A stretch of DNA of 64,000 nt, from the NCBI GenBank assembly GCA_003543135.1, contig DPJG01000020.1, positions 42,003 to 106,002 of the forward strand, written 5' to 3'. The stretch comes from Rheinheimera sp. GTDB lineage: Bacteria > Pseudomonadota > Gammaproteobacteria > Enterobacterales > Alteromonadaceae. Below the pieces are notes generated by a model. That model saw only the letters and a program-made list of their open reading frames with translations, did no database searches and was not told the DNA's origin. A program made the position numbers and the translations under genes. Shown here piece after piece: positions 28,348 to 37,124 of this stretch; position 1 is the first letter of the stretch, and each line of letters opens with the position of its first letter.

Positions 28348-30086
28348 GTCAGGCCGTTTTAAAAACTGTAGCGCCAGTGACAACTGGGGCGCCCTTAACG
28401 GAAACAGCGGCTGAGGCTGTGGTGAACGCCGGGCGCGCCGCGGCAACTGCTGCATCAGTCGCTGGGCAGGCCGATACGCCAGCCAGCAGCCGCAACCCGG
28501 CGTATCCAACAAGCGCTTTAAGCCACAGTGAAGCGCAGGCGCTGCAACAACAGTATTTACGCGAAATTTTATTGTCGCCGGTGTATCAGGCGGCGGTAGA
28601 AACGCCGCTACAAGCCATGCCAAAACTGGCGCAGCGCCTTGGCCATCATGTGTGGTTAAAACGGGAAGATCACCAGCCGGTGTATTCCTTTAAGCTCAGG
28701 GGTGCTTTTCATAAACTGCATAAAGTGGCGCAAGCCCATAAGGCGAGCACGGCGGCTGCTCCTGATAAAGGCGCGGCAGCGCCGAGTGTAATTTGCGCTT
28801 CGGCTGGCAACCATGCCCAGGGGGTGGCCATGTCGGCCAGCAAGCTGGGCTTAAACGCCACTATTGTAATGCCCATTACCACACCGGAAATTAAAGTGGC
28901 GGCGGTGAAAGCCCGTGGTGGCCATGTGCTGCTGCACGGCACGGCCTTTGATGAAGCCAACCGTTTTGCCATTGAACTGGCGGCCACGCAGGGCGCTGTT
29001 TATATTCCGCCTTTTGACGATGCCGATGTGATTGCAGGTCAGGGCACTGTGGCGAAAGAATTACTCACCCAGCATAACAAACTTGATGCGGTTTTTATTC
29101 CGGTCGGTGGTGGTGGTTTGCTGGCGGGCATGGCGGTTTATATCAAAGCAGTGTTGCCCAATGTGCGGGTAATAGGGGTAGAACCTGATGACGCCAACTG
29201 TTTAGAAGTAGCGATGCTAAACGGCGCGCCTGTGACTTTGCCGCGCGTTGGCTTATTTGCCGATGGTGTAGCGGTAAAACGCATCGGTAACGAAACCTTT
29301 AAACTGGCGCAGCTCTATTGCGACGATGTGGTGACGGTTTCCAGCGACGAAATTTGTGCTGCCATTAAAGATATTTTTGAAGACTTACGCGCGGTAGCGG
29401 AACCTGCCGGTGCTTTGGCGCTGGCGGGCTTAAAAAAATACGCAGCTTTGGCCGACCATAGCCAGAACTTTGCTGCCGTGCTTTCCGGCGCAAATCTTAA
29501 TTTTGATACTTTGCGTTATGTGTCAGAACGTTGTGAGCTGGGCGAGAAAAAAGAAGCGGTATTTGCCGTCACTATTCCGGAAGAAAAAGGCAGTTTCCGC
29601 CGTTTCTGCGAAACCCTGGGCGGCCGTGCTATTACCGAGTTTAACTACCGTTATGCCAGTGATAATAAAGCGCATATTTTTGTGGGCATTAAACTTCGAA
29701 ACGGTGCGGAAGAGCTGCAACAGGTGAATCAGGCGCTCTCCAACGCGGGCTACGACTATCAGGATTTATCCGACGACGAACTGGCTAAACTGCATGTGCG
29801 TTATATGGTGGGCGGTATGCCACCGCGTTTAGTGAACGAGCAGCTGTATCAGTTTAACTTCCCGGAATACCCGGGCGCTTTAATGAATTTCCTTAATACC
29901 TTAGGCGAAAAATGGAATATCACTTTATTCCATTACCGCAACCATGGCGCAGCCACTGGTGATGTTTTGGCAGGTTTTGAAATTGCGGATCCAAGCGAGA
30001 TTGAAGGGCATTTGGATGCTTTGGGTTATCCATATCAGCTGGTCACAGGCAATAAGTCTTATAAGACGTTTTTAACGGCCCAGTGA
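28344..30086 (+). CDS. ilvA: Threonine ammonia-lyase, biosynthetic, with extended N-terminus
   Basis: PLP enzyme that deaminates threonine to 2-oxobutyrate, the entry into isoleucine synthesis. The PLP lysine is in [12 protein letters not shown], the phosphate loop is [16 protein letters not shown], and two ACT-like regulatory domains (from about residue 390) bind isoleucine for feedback control. At 580 residues it is about 65 longer than E. coli IlvA (514). The extra part is an Ala/Thr-rich low-complexity stretch in about residues 1-60, plus a short Ala-rich insertion near 133-148. The start codon overlaps ilvD by four bases. Both extras look disordered and lie outside the catalytic core. 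Confidence 0.94.
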   Translation: MSQAVLKTVAPVTTGAPLTETAAEAVVNAGRAAATAASVAGQADTPASSRNPAYPTSALSHSEAQALQQQYLREILLSPVYQAAVETPLQAMPKLAQRLGHHVWLKREDHQPVYSFKLRGAFHKLHKVAQAHKASTAAAPDKGAAAPSVICASAGNHAQGVAMSASKLGLNATIVMPITTPEIKVAAVKARGGHVLLHGTAFDEANRFAIELAATQGAVYIPPFDDADVIAGQGTVAKELLTQHNKLDAVFIPVGGGGLLAGMAVYIKAVLPNVRVIGVEPDDANCLEVAMLNGAPVTLPRVGLFADGVAVKRIGNETFKLAQLYCDDVVTVSSDEICAAIKDIFEDLRAVAEPAGALALAGLKKYAALADHSQNFAAVLSGANLNFDTLRYVSERCELGEKKEAVFAVTIPEEKGSFRRFCETLGGRAITEFNYRYASDNKAHIFVGIKLRNGAEELQQVNQALSNAGYDYQDLSDDELAKLHVRYMVGGMPPRLVNEQLYQFNFPEYPGALMNFLNTLGEKWNITLFHYRNHGAATGDVLAGFEIADPSEIEGHLDALGYPYQLVTGNKSYKTFLTAQ

Positions 30087-30155
30087 TGGCGAAGTGATGG
30101 CGCGGTGATTGCCCAATAGCGGCGGAGTTACGGCAAAGCTGTTGATGTCGAGATT

Positions 30156-30183
30156 AAAAAGCGCAACTTGGTTGCGCTTTTTT
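30156..30183 (+). terminator. Terminator of the ilvGMDA operon
   Basis: Stem GCGCAAC / GTTGCGC (30161-30167 and 30171-30177) with a TTG loop, A-run before and T-run after, 70 bases after ilvA. Confidence 0.92.
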
Positions 30184-30307
30184 GTGTCTGTTTGGCGAGG
30201 GGCGTTTGTTGGAAAACAGCTTCATCAAGCTTCAGCAATGATGTGTTTGCTGATTCAGCGATTTTATATTTTGCTACTGTTGCTACTAAAACGCGACTGT
30301 GGCGAAC

Positions 30308-30392
30308 CCAACAACCGGCAACAACTGCGTTCGCCCGTTCGCGCCTCCCGCGCTCACTTTTGAATGCTCACTCCGCTGCTACCGGTTGTTGG
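30308..30392. repeat. 11-base inverted repeat spanning 85 bases
   Basis: CCAACAACCGG (30308-30318) and its exact complement CCGGTTGTTGG (30382-30392) bracket a GC-rich stretch in the 245-base gap between the ilv terminator and the accessory block. No ORF lies within. It could be a long imperfect hairpin, a small non-autonomous element end pair, or part of a recombination boundary. Confidence 0.55.
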
Positions 30393-30428
30393 TTGTGTTT
30401 AGCTATCCGTGTAGACAAAGTGTAAGAC

Positions 30429-31040
30429 CTAACCCAGATGAATAGACTTCAACTTGTTATAAATTGGCCTTAAGAACAGCTCAGATACAATAAAACCGTA
30501 TAGCAAAGAAACGGCTATATCTGAAATTGCAGAAGCTGATAAAGTATTGTTGTCAAACAAAAATCCGCTCGCAATATAACCAAGGATCCAGGTAAACGAA
30601 GCAGTGTAGCTATATTGCATTGTAATTTTAATATTGTTCAATAGCTCAGTCGTGATTTTGATGTCTTTTTTCCAGATAAACCGTACTGAGCAAAAAACTT
30701 CAGAAAATCTCCTGATACCAAAAGTGATAAAACATAATCCGCAAAAAACCAACATGTAAGCGAATAATATATGTGCTTGTACATATTCATTCAGATAACC
30801 ATTTAATGCAGAAATCATAAGAATAAATAAAAGAAGGATAAAACCAAAAAAAGACGATATTGTATTGATCATAACTTGCTCGCGGATTTTTTCTTTACCT
30901 GAAATTTCTATAACCATAGCCAGTGCGTGCAGCACACGCCAGTTTTTCCAAATAAACACCCTCAGGGTCAGATCTATTTTTTGCCTGCAATTGGTAATTG
31001 CTACTAACCCCTTAAAACATGACTCATACAACCATTGCAC
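30429..31040 (-). CDS. Hypothetical membrane protein, partner of the HEPN gene
   Basis: A 203-residue protein with four hydrophobic segments (about residues 60-80, 88-112, 145-165 and 170-193) and a basic N-terminus. Not recognised as a named family. The start is a GTG at 31040 inside the end of the HEPN gene (17-base overlap). A later ATG at 30917 is an alternative that would drop the charged N-terminal 41 residues. The gene is AT-rich compared with housekeeping neighbours. Position and overlap suggest it works with the HEPN protein, perhaps as a membrane effector or anchor. That is inference. Confidence 0.6.
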   Translation of the reverse strand: MQWLYESCFKGLVAITNCRQKIDLTLRVFIWKNWRVLHALAMVIEISGKEKIREQVMINTISSFFGFILLLFILMISALNGYLNEYVQAHILFAYMLVFCGLCFITFGIRRFSEVFCSVRFIWKKDIKITTELLNNIKITMQYSYTASFTWILGYIASGFLFDNNTLSASAISDIAVSLLYGFIVSELFLRPIYNKLKSIHLG

Positions 31041-31566
31041 CTACTAACCCTTTCAAAAACCTTATTGCTTTGTCGACATCATCGCGTTTGACTGCATGTG
31101 GATGTTTTGGATCGGTGCTGGTGCGGGCCTGATGAACCAAATCACCACGTCTGGAAAGTAGTTTGTCTAAATATTCGCAGGCTGTTTTTGGCTGAAAATT
31201 AGCCCATTTCCAATTTTCAGTTACATCTTGCTGTAAGTACTCTTTGCTCAGCTCTTTTACTTTGACACTTGTTGGATTGTGTAAACGCGAAATTGAATTT
31301 TTTAACCGAGATTGCATGTAATTTGCGGCAAAGTCGTCAGTTGCAGTTTCTAAAGGCTTTGCGACTTGCTGCTCAATCCAACACTCAAAAAAACTTTCCC
31401 AGGCGGTAAACGTCATCACATAAGCAGCACGTTTGAGCACTTCATTTTCTTTATGTTGCTCGTTAGGAAGGTTATCAAACATGTCCAATAGTCGTTCGGC
31501 GTCGCCGATAGCAATGTTGAAAATAGTCTGAGGGCAGAGAAGGCTTACTTGTGTTTGATGAGTCAT
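31024..31566 (-). CDS. HEPN-domain protein (RiboL-PSP-HEPN/MAE_28990-like), putative RNase
   Basis: A 180-residue, mostly helical protein. The segment RAAYVMTFTAWESFFECWIEQ (about residues 46-66) and the C-terminal SRRGDLVHQAR, with R140 and H145 in Rx4H spacing, fit HEPN domains, which carry RNase activity in many toxins and defence systems. The family call rests on these motifs only. An overlapping membrane gene follows, and a PIN-like nuclease gene lies 100 bases upstream on the same strand. It is AT-richer than neighbours. It could instead be a non-catalytic HEPN scaffold. Confidence 0.65.
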   Translation of the reverse strand: MTHQTQVSLLCPQTIFNIAIGDAERLLDMFDNLPNEQHKENEVLKRAAYVMTFTAWESFFECWIEQQVAKPLETATDDFAANYMQSRLKNSISRLHNPTSVKVKELSKEYLQQDVTENWKWANFQPKTACEYLDKLLSRRGDLVHQARTSTDPKHPHAVKRDDVDKAIRFLKGLVGAMVV

Positions 31567-31666
31567 TCAATTTCCATTTGTCAGCTAATAACTTGCAGTG
31601 GCAAATCTTAAAGTTTGCTCTGTATAAATATAACCAATAGGGTCAGGTTGCGTTTTGATCTGGCCT

Positions 31667-32347
31667 TTAATGTGTCATTTCCACAATCTTTTTATCAAAG
31701 TACTGCACTTTGGTGTCATGCAGCTGCAGTGCCTGTGCTTTAATCAGCCGTTGTAATACTGCTTCAGCATGGGCTTTGTGCTCACCAAGTTTACTTTTGA
31801 TGCTATTAATCAGCGTTGTATGTTTGCTTGGTCTGTTGTTTTTGTAGGTGATAAGGTGCGCGCAATAGAGCTTCACCAGCGGCGCGACCATATCTTTTAC
31901 CTGGTGAGGTACGGCGCTTTCAGTACTCGGCAGAGCGACGGGTTTTTGCTCACAGCGCATACCCAAACGTTCCGCACTGCGTTGTTGGCTTTTTAATAAG
32001 TTCACCACATGATCCAGGTCTTGATCGTCCGACATAATGACAAAGTGGGCATGCTCGGGCAGTTGTGACATCAACATACCGGCGTAAAAGCTGATGCCAA
32101 AATCTGCGGCGTTTTTACCGTTATTGGTCATACGGAAAATTTTCAGCTGCGCTTTATTAATGGTGTCATTTAGCGGCATCAGCCAATCAATAGGAATGCG
32201 AGCATTAGACTGGGCATAACAAATCACCACTAAGTGGTATTCGTTTAAAATATTTGGTAATTCATTGATTTGTTTTGGGTAGTTTTCCAAATCAATCAGC
32301 AGCACTTTTGTGTCGCTTTCAGCTAAGGTTGCCAGGTTAAGTTCCAT
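31667..32347 (-). CDS. PIN-like domain nuclease
   Basis: A 226-residue protein. The first 120 residues carry the PIN/NYN-like pattern: KVLLIDLENYPKQ with D19 and E21, NNGKNAADFGISFYAG with D82, and FVIMSDDQDLDHVV with D107/D108/D110. These are the acidic metal-binding positions of PIN-like RNases. The C-terminal half (about 150-226) looks like a winged-helix-type or helical domain (KHTTLINSIKSKLGEHKAHAEAVLQRLIKAQAL) that may bind nucleic acid. GAGGG precedes the ATG. It lies upstream of the HEPN gene on the same strand, separated by 100 bases. The target is unknown. Confidence 0.72.
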   Translation of the reverse strand: MELNLATLAESDTKVLLIDLENYPKQINELPNILNEYHLVVICYAQSNARIPIDWLMPLNDTINKAQLKIFRMTNNGKNAADFGISFYAGMLMSQLPEHAHFVIMSDDQDLDHVVNLLKSQQRSAERLGMRCEQKPVALPSTESAVPHQVKDMVAPLVKLYCAHLITYKNNRPSKHTTLINSIKSKLGEHKAHAEAVLQRLIKAQALQLHDTKVQYFDKKIVEMTH

Positions 32348-32831
32348 TTATCCCTCTGTTACAGTTCAGGCTGTGGTCTGTACGTCATTCCGCTAAAACA
32401 AAAAAAACAGTCATCTCAGCCTGTAGTTACAGAGAAATAAAGAAGATATTGAGCGGGAGAATTTAAGGCCAGAACACCAAAAACCTAAACTGCCAAACTT
32501 CCTTTTCCGGCAACTGTGTTGCTGCTGCAACTTGTTTATTAGCAAACTAAAACACGGCCAGCAAAACGGCAAGCTCTTTTTCGGGACACTGTGGTTTTAT
32601 TCTTTGTGACTGCAACATCACAGAACAGCAATCTTTTAGCCGGGTTGCGGTTTGTGTGGTTGAATCAGCTGAGTTGTTTGCTGATGCATATTTATCTTGT
32701 GCAGAAGGTGCATCATGAATGTGAAAAGTCCGGGGCAAGTGAACCCGCTGTTTTAACAGCAAAAACATGCCCCTCGAATAAAATACCCGGGATCACAATC
32801 TGTCAGCAACAGCTTGTTAAGCAAGGGTTTT
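32348..32831. other. 484-base region without recognised gene
   Basis: Between the PIN-like gene and the NAD(P)-binding gene. Short open frames exist (92 residues at 32591-32869 plus; 73 residues at 32547-32768 minus), but neither has coding character or a good start. An inverted GGGGCA / TGCCCC pair near 32734-32776 could form a hairpin. The PIN-like gene's promoter should lie at the left end. Confidence 0.5.
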
Positions 32832-33479
32832 CTACACTGAAGCCTGATGAATTTGTGCCGACTCAATAATATGAGTGCCAGGCTTGGCACTGAGGCCGGC
32901 GCTGAGCATTGTCTGCGCCACTTTCGTCACTGAGATAGCGCGCCATTTCAGTGGGATAAGCCTGCCCAGGCAGCGGTTAAGCCAGAGGCCGAATTCTTCG
33001 CCTGTGCGGGTATCAGCTCTGACGGCGCCAGCTAATAACGAAGGACGCACTATGGTCAGCGCGTCAAAGCCTAAAGCCATCACATCCCGCTCTGTGGCCC
33101 CTTTTGTTTTCAGATAGAGGCCTGGGCCATCTACAGCTGCGCCAAGGGTCGAGTTTAATACAAAGCTTTTAGTGCCGGCGGCATGGCTAAGTTCGGCCAG
33201 GCGTAAAATATAGTCGTGATCCACCCGATAAAAAGCGCTGGCTGAGCCCGCTTGCTTCAGTGTGGTGCCCAGAGCGCAAAATGCGATATCTGCTTTCCAC
33301 CAGCTGGCATCAACCGGCAGTGCTTCAAAATCAATTATTGGGTTTGTTAACTTTGGATGTGCTGGTAATGGCCGTCTGGTGGGGGCTACCACCCTGGCCA
33401 CATCCTTGTGTTGCAGTGCCTGCGCCAGTAACTGGCTGCCGACAGCACCAGTGGCGCCGAAGATCAGTAAGGTTTTCAT
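32832..33479 (-). CDS. NAD(P)-binding protein, atypical SDR family (HTATIP2/YtfG-like)
   Basis: A 215-residue Rossmann-fold protein. The dinucleotide motif is IFGATGAVGSQLLAQAL at the N-terminus, then IAFCALGTTLKQAGS and YLKTKGATERDVMALGF with the Tyr/Lys positions of atypical short-chain dehydrogenases, and LTIVRPSLL. Such proteins are often annotated only as oxidoreductase or NAD(P)H-binding. No substrate can be assigned. Transcribed alone. Confidence 0.8.
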   Translation of the reverse strand: MKTLLIFGATGAVGSQLLAQALQHKDVARVVAPTRRPLPAHPKLTNPIIDFEALPVDASWWKADIAFCALGTTLKQAGSASAFYRVDHDYILRLAELSHAAGTKSFVLNSTLGAAVDGPGLYLKTKGATERDVMALGFDALTIVRPSLLAGAVRADTRTGEEFGLWLNRCLGRLIPLKWRAISVTKVAQTMLSAGLSAKPGTHIIESAQIHQASV

Positions 33480-33664
33480 GGTTTTGCCTTGTTGATACTA
33501 ATTTAAATCAGTGTAACGAAAATCAGCATCTGAAGCTGCTGTTTGTGGCTTCGCTGCACTGAATGTCATATTTAGTAACAGTTAATCCCCGCCTTGTGCT
33601 TGCCAAAACCTTTGCCCGGCCATAAATAAAGCGCTGGAAAATCTTCATTGTTAAGGACTATCAG

Positions 33665-34399
33665 ATGCTGAAACAACTGCTCGCTTCCGCCGGTATTGGC
33701 GCTTGTAAAATTGATACCCAACTGCACAGCAACCAGTGTGTGCCGGGCGGTAGCCTCAAAGGCCAAATTGTTATTCAGGGTGGCGCTGTGGCGCAAAAGA
33801 TTGATGGTTTTGATTTGGCGCTGATGACGCGGGTGAAAGTCAAAACCGATAACGGCGAGTTTTATCAGAATTTTTGTTTGCAGCGTTTTCATCTGGCCGA
33901 TGCCTTACAGCTGGAACCTGGTACACGCCGTGAGCTGCCGTTTGAGCTGCGCTTAACAGCTGAGCTGCCGGTGACCCATTTGCCAAAACACAATGTTGGC
34001 AAAGTCTGGCTGTCGACAGCGGCCGATATTGCCATGGCGATGGACCCAACAGACACTGATTTATTGCGGATTGATGCCACACCGCTGATGCTCAATTGTA
34101 TCGACGCTATGCTGGCGCTCGGTTATCAGCTGCAAAAAGTGGATGTGGAAAAAGGTTATTTGCAGGTGCCGGGCAAACGCAGCACTGTGGGTTGTTATCA
34201 GGAATTTGAATTCCGGCCGCGGCAGTGGTTGTCGGGCATTAAAGAAGTGGAGTTGTCGTTTTTACCCGACGGTGCTTCGATGCTGCTGGTGGTGGAAGTA
34301 GACCGTAGTTTCCGTGGTGACAGCTACCGCACTGTGCGGTTGTCGCCACAAAGCTCAAGCGCCGAAGTGCAGCAGGCATTGCGCGCTGTGCTGGGTTAG
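33665..34399 (+). CDS. Spo0M (SpoOM) family protein, arrestin-like fold
   Basis: A 244-residue protein similar to sporulation-control protein Spo0M. The N-terminus LASAGIGACKIDTQLHSNQCVPGGSLKGQIVIQGG is the typical first arrestin-like beta-sandwich, followed by RRELPFELRLTAELPVTH at the domain junction and a second sandwich with EFEFRPRQWLSGIKEVELSF. The family is widespread in non-sporulating gammaproteobacteria, where the role is unclear (stress or cytoskeletal interactions are suggested). AAGGA precedes the ATG. Confidence 0.88.
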   Translation: MLKQLLASAGIGACKIDTQLHSNQCVPGGSLKGQIVIQGGAVAQKIDGFDLALMTRVKVKTDNGEFYQNFCLQRFHLADALQLEPGTRRELPFELRLTAELPVTHLPKHNVGKVWLSTAADIAMAMDPTDTDLLRIDATPLMLNCIDAMLALGYQLQKVDVEKGYLQVPGKRSTVGCYQEFEFRPRQWLSGIKEVELSFLPDGASMLLVVEVDRSFRGDSYRTVRLSPQSSSAEVQQALRAVLG

Positions 34400-34436
34400 T
34401 TCTGTTGCAAAGTCGGGGTTAAAACATATCGCGCAT

Positions 34437-34472
34437 AAAAACAAAGCCAGCAAAAAATGCTGGCTTTGTTTT
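34437..34472. terminator. Bidirectional terminator
   Basis: Stem ACAAAGCCAGCA / TGCTGGCTTTGT (34441-34452, 34458-34469) with an A5 loop, A-run and T-run outside. It serves the Spo0M gene and the convergent porin gene. Confidence 0.92.
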
Positions 34473-34510
34473 ATCACCCGGCCGTTTTATCAAGCCGGTG
34501 TTATTGCGGC

Positions 34511-35650
34511 TTAAAAAACCCTGTCGTAAGAAAGGCTGAGTGTGTTGGCGTCGCCATAGGTTTGTTTAAACCAGCTGCCACTAAAGTCCTGCCAGTGGTC
34601 GAATTGCAACTTCACGGCGGCCGAGGCCGACACATCGTATTTCAGCACCACAGAGCTATTGCGGTGTTTTTCGCGATCATCTTCACCTACTTCTGCTGGA
34701 TTATTGGCATACAGCTTTTGTTGGTACATGCCGTGGGTCAGAAACACCAGCAGGTTGTCAAAACGGCGGCCAACACTCAGGGTATAAGCTAAGTCGCGGC
34801 CATAAGATTCGGTGCGGTCGGAGAAAAACAATTCGGCGCTCAGCAGATAATCCTGATAATCCACCAGCGCGGATGCACCATAAATCTGTTGTTTGGCTTT
34901 TGCTGACCAGTCTTCGCCTTCTGACACCAGCCGCCCCTGGGTATCAGATTGCATCAGCATCAGCCGGCCTTCAAACCAGTTTTTGCTCATCACCAGTTCG
35001 GCGCCCACTATGCCCGACCAGCGGGTGTCTGATTCGCTGTTCAGGCCACTGTAAATCTTGGAATATTCGCCATCTTTGCGGGTTTCACTGCCGGCAAAGG
35101 TGTTAATAATGCCGCTCCAGTCGCCAATTTGCAGGCTGTGTGCCCAGTTCACACCGTTATAATTCACTACTTCCCAGCCATAGGTTTGGCCGGGCAAATG
35201 CACCCAGGGGTAGGTAAAACCTACATCCTGTTGTTCGGAATAATAAAACAGCGGCAGTCTTTTGCGGCCCAGCTGCAGGGTGTTGTTGTCGTTCAGCTGA
35301 TAACTCAGGTACACCCATTCCAGATTCACGGCAAAATCGCGTGAGCCACGCGACACAATCTGCCCGGTCAGACTCAGGTTGTCGTTAAACATCACCGAGC
35401 CTTGCAACCCCAGTTTGGAATCGGGGTTCAGGCTCCAGCTGTCTTCATAGACACCGGCCTGGGAAAAATCAGCAATCATACAAGGGCAATCAAAACCAAT
35501 TTCGTTTGGCCCCTGCACAGAGCCACTCAGGCTTTTGCCAAGCCCAAGGGTCAGAAAACCAGACCAGCTAAAATCTACCGCCAGAGTGGCAGGGGAAGTC
35601 AGCAAAAAACCAGCGAGGCAAGCAGATGCGATAGGATGTAACTTTGTCAT
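34511..35650 (-). CDS. Outer-membrane porin-like beta-barrel protein
   Basis: A 379-residue protein with a signal peptide (MTKLHPIASACLAGFLLTSPATLA). The mature part shows alternating amphipathic strands, such as NNTLQLGRKRLPLFYYSEQQ and YLLSAELFFSDRTE, and ends in aromatic Phe (LSLSYDRVF), the outer-membrane-barrel C-terminal signature. The region QIVSRGSRDFAVNLEWVYLSYQLNDNNTLQLGR resembles trimeric porins of aquatic gammaproteobacteria. ATG 35650 with GAGGG upstream is preferred over the longer in-frame start at 35833. Substrate unknown. Confidence 0.82.
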   Translation of the reverse strand: MTKLHPIASACLAGFLLTSPATLAVDFSWSGFLTLGLGKSLSGSVQGPNEIGFDCPCMIADFSQAGVYEDSWSLNPDSKLGLQGSVMFNDNLSLTGQIVSRGSRDFAVNLEWVYLSYQLNDNNTLQLGRKRLPLFYYSEQQDVGFTYPWVHLPGQTYGWEVVNYNGVNWAHSLQIGDWSGIINTFAGSETRKDGEYSKIYSGLNSESDTRWSGIVGAELVMSKNWFEGRLMLMQSDTQGRLVSEGEDWSAKAKQQIYGASALVDYQDYLLSAELFFSDRTESYGRDLAYTLSVGRRFDNLLVFLTHGMYQQKLYANNPAEVGEDDREKHRNSSVVLKYDVSASAAVKLQFDHWQDFSGSWFKQTYGDANTLSLSYDRVF

Positions 35651-36090
35651 GACAGAGCCCTCAGAATGATGCGGATTGTTCACCGTTGCGGTGACTGATG
35701 TTTTCAACATAAGCAACTGAATTTTTATTTTTGGTAATAAAATCAATTGCTTTTGTCTGCGCATGCCTTGCTGTTGGCAAAAAGGACTGGCTGCGAAACA
35801 GAAGCCTGATCCGATAAGTTTTTGTTTAATCACCCCTTTTCGGCACTACAACAGCTGAAACAACAAGCTGGCTTTATCACGGTATCAAACCCAGTGTAGT
35901 TCAGAAAATATGCATTCAAAGCGCTGATTTTATTTTAAGTGCTTGGCTTACAATGGCAAAAAGCCAGTGTGCTGGTTGAAAAAATCGGAAAAAATACTTT
36001 TTTTGTTCAGGCTGGGTAAAAAATTCCGGCTATTAAATGAGGCTACTTTATTGTGTTCTCCCACCACTTTTATCCTGAAAGGACTTTGTT
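35651..36090. other. 440-base divergent promoter region, no gene seen
   Basis: Between the porin (minus strand) and the CsgG-like lipoprotein (plus strand). AT-rich in parts, presumably holding both promoters. No conserved operator or RNA was recognised. Confidence 0.5.
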
Positions 36091-36762
36091 ATGAAAAGTA
36101 CAATAAGCAAATTTGTGTTGTTGCTGCCGGTGTTGTTATTGGTTGCCTGCACCACCAAAGAGTCGTCCCGCACTATTGAAGCACCCAAAGTAAATGCCAG
36201 TTACCAGCCTTATCAGGGGCCAAAAAGTAAATTGGTGGTGGGTAAATTTCAAAACCGTTCGAACTTTCAAAACGGCATTTTTAACGCTGAAGTGGATCAG
36301 TTGGGCTCGCAGGCCAAAACCATTTTGCTGACGCACTTACAACAAACCAATCGTTTTATTGTGATGGACCGCGCCAATATGGCCGAACTGCAACAGGAAG
36401 CCCAGTTTGCCGGCGCCAAACAAAATGTGATTGGCGCTAAATATGTGGTAACCGGTGATGTCACTGAGTTTGGCCGTAAACAAACCGGCGACAAACAATT
36501 GTTTGGGTTGCTCGGCAAAGGCAAAGAGCAAGTGGCTTATGCCAAGGTAGCGTTAAATGTGGTGGATGTAGAAACCTCGGCTGTGGTGTTTTCGGTGATG
36601 GGCGCCGGTGAATTTAGCCTGGAAAACCGCGAAGTGCTGGGTTTTGGTGGCACTGCCAGCTACGACGCCACTTTAAACGGCAAAGTATTGGATTTAGCCA
36701 TGCGCGAAGCGGTGAATAACCTGGTTGCTGGCATACAGAATAACCTGTGGCAACCGCAGTGA
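36091..36762 (+). CDS. CsgG/HfaB family lipoprotein
   Basis: A 223-residue lipoprotein (lipobox LLVAC). The body follows the CsgG pattern: KLVVGKFQNRSNF, QLGSQAKTILLTHLQQTNRFIVMDRANMAELQQEAQFAGA, then GAKYVVTGDVTEFGRK and AREAV-type C-terminal helix. CsgG itself is the outer-membrane curli secretion pore (277 residues). This is shorter and not linked to csgE, csgF or csgA, so curli secretion is unlikely. It forms an operon with DUF4810 and DUF799 lipoproteins. Confidence 0.85.
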   Translation: MKSTISKFVLLLPVLLLVACTTKESSRTIEAPKVNASYQPYQGPKSKLVVGKFQNRSNFQNGIFNAEVDQLGSQAKTILLTHLQQTNRFIVMDRANMAELQQEAQFAGAKQNVIGAKYVVTGDVTEFGRKQTGDKQLFGLLGKGKEQVAYAKVALNVVDVETSAVVFSVMGAGEFSLENREVLGFGGTASYDATLNGKVLDLAMREAVNNLVAGIQNNLWQPQ

Positions 36763-36773
36763 GGCAACGGCTG

Positions 36774-37124
36774 ATGCAACTGAAACTCCTGGTTATGCTG
36801 CTGACTCTGGCAGCGCTTACCGGCTGTCAGAGCACCCGACCTTTATATGATTACGGCCCTTATCAGGAAAGCCTCTACAGCCATTTTAAAAATGAAGATT
36901 CATCGCTGCAGCCTGACATTGACGCGCTGGAAAAAACGCTGGCAAAAAGTGCCGCCAAAAATATACCGGCAGGCCCGGGTCTGCACGCCCATTTAGGTTA
37001 TTTGTATATTCAAAGTGGTCAGCGGGATACCGGCCTGGCTTATTTACAAAAAGAAAAAGCGCTGTATCCGGAATCGGCGCGCTTTATCGACTTTTTGCTG
37101 AAAAACGCTAAAGCAGGTCAATGA
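36774..37124 (+). CDS. DUF4810 family lipoprotein
   Basis: A 116-residue lipoprotein (lipobox LTGC). The core RPLYDYGPYQESLYSHFKNEDSSLQPDIDALEKTL and GLHAHLGYLYIQSGQRDTGLAYLQKEKALYPES matches DUF4810, whose C-terminal half is a TPR-like helix pair. It sits between a CsgG-like and a DUF799 lipoprotein, the usual companions. ATG 36774 gives a proper signal sequence; it overlaps the next gene by four bases. Function unknown; an outer-membrane complex is likely. Confidence 0.85.
   Translation: MQLKLLVMLLTLAALTGCQSTRPLYDYGPYQESLYSHFKNEDSSLQPDIDALEKTLAKSAAKNIPAGPGLHAHLGYLYIQSGQRDTGLAYLQKEKALYPESARFIDFLLKNAKAGQ

Noticed and set aside
32690..32780. Possible cobalamin or other riboswitch before 32832
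   Set aside because: Conserved B12-box and other motif bases are absent, and the neighbouring gene is on the opposite strand.
32591..32869. 92-residue plus-strand open frame
   Set aside because: It overlaps the 3' end of the oxidoreductase gene on the other strand and has no protein-like pattern or convincing start.
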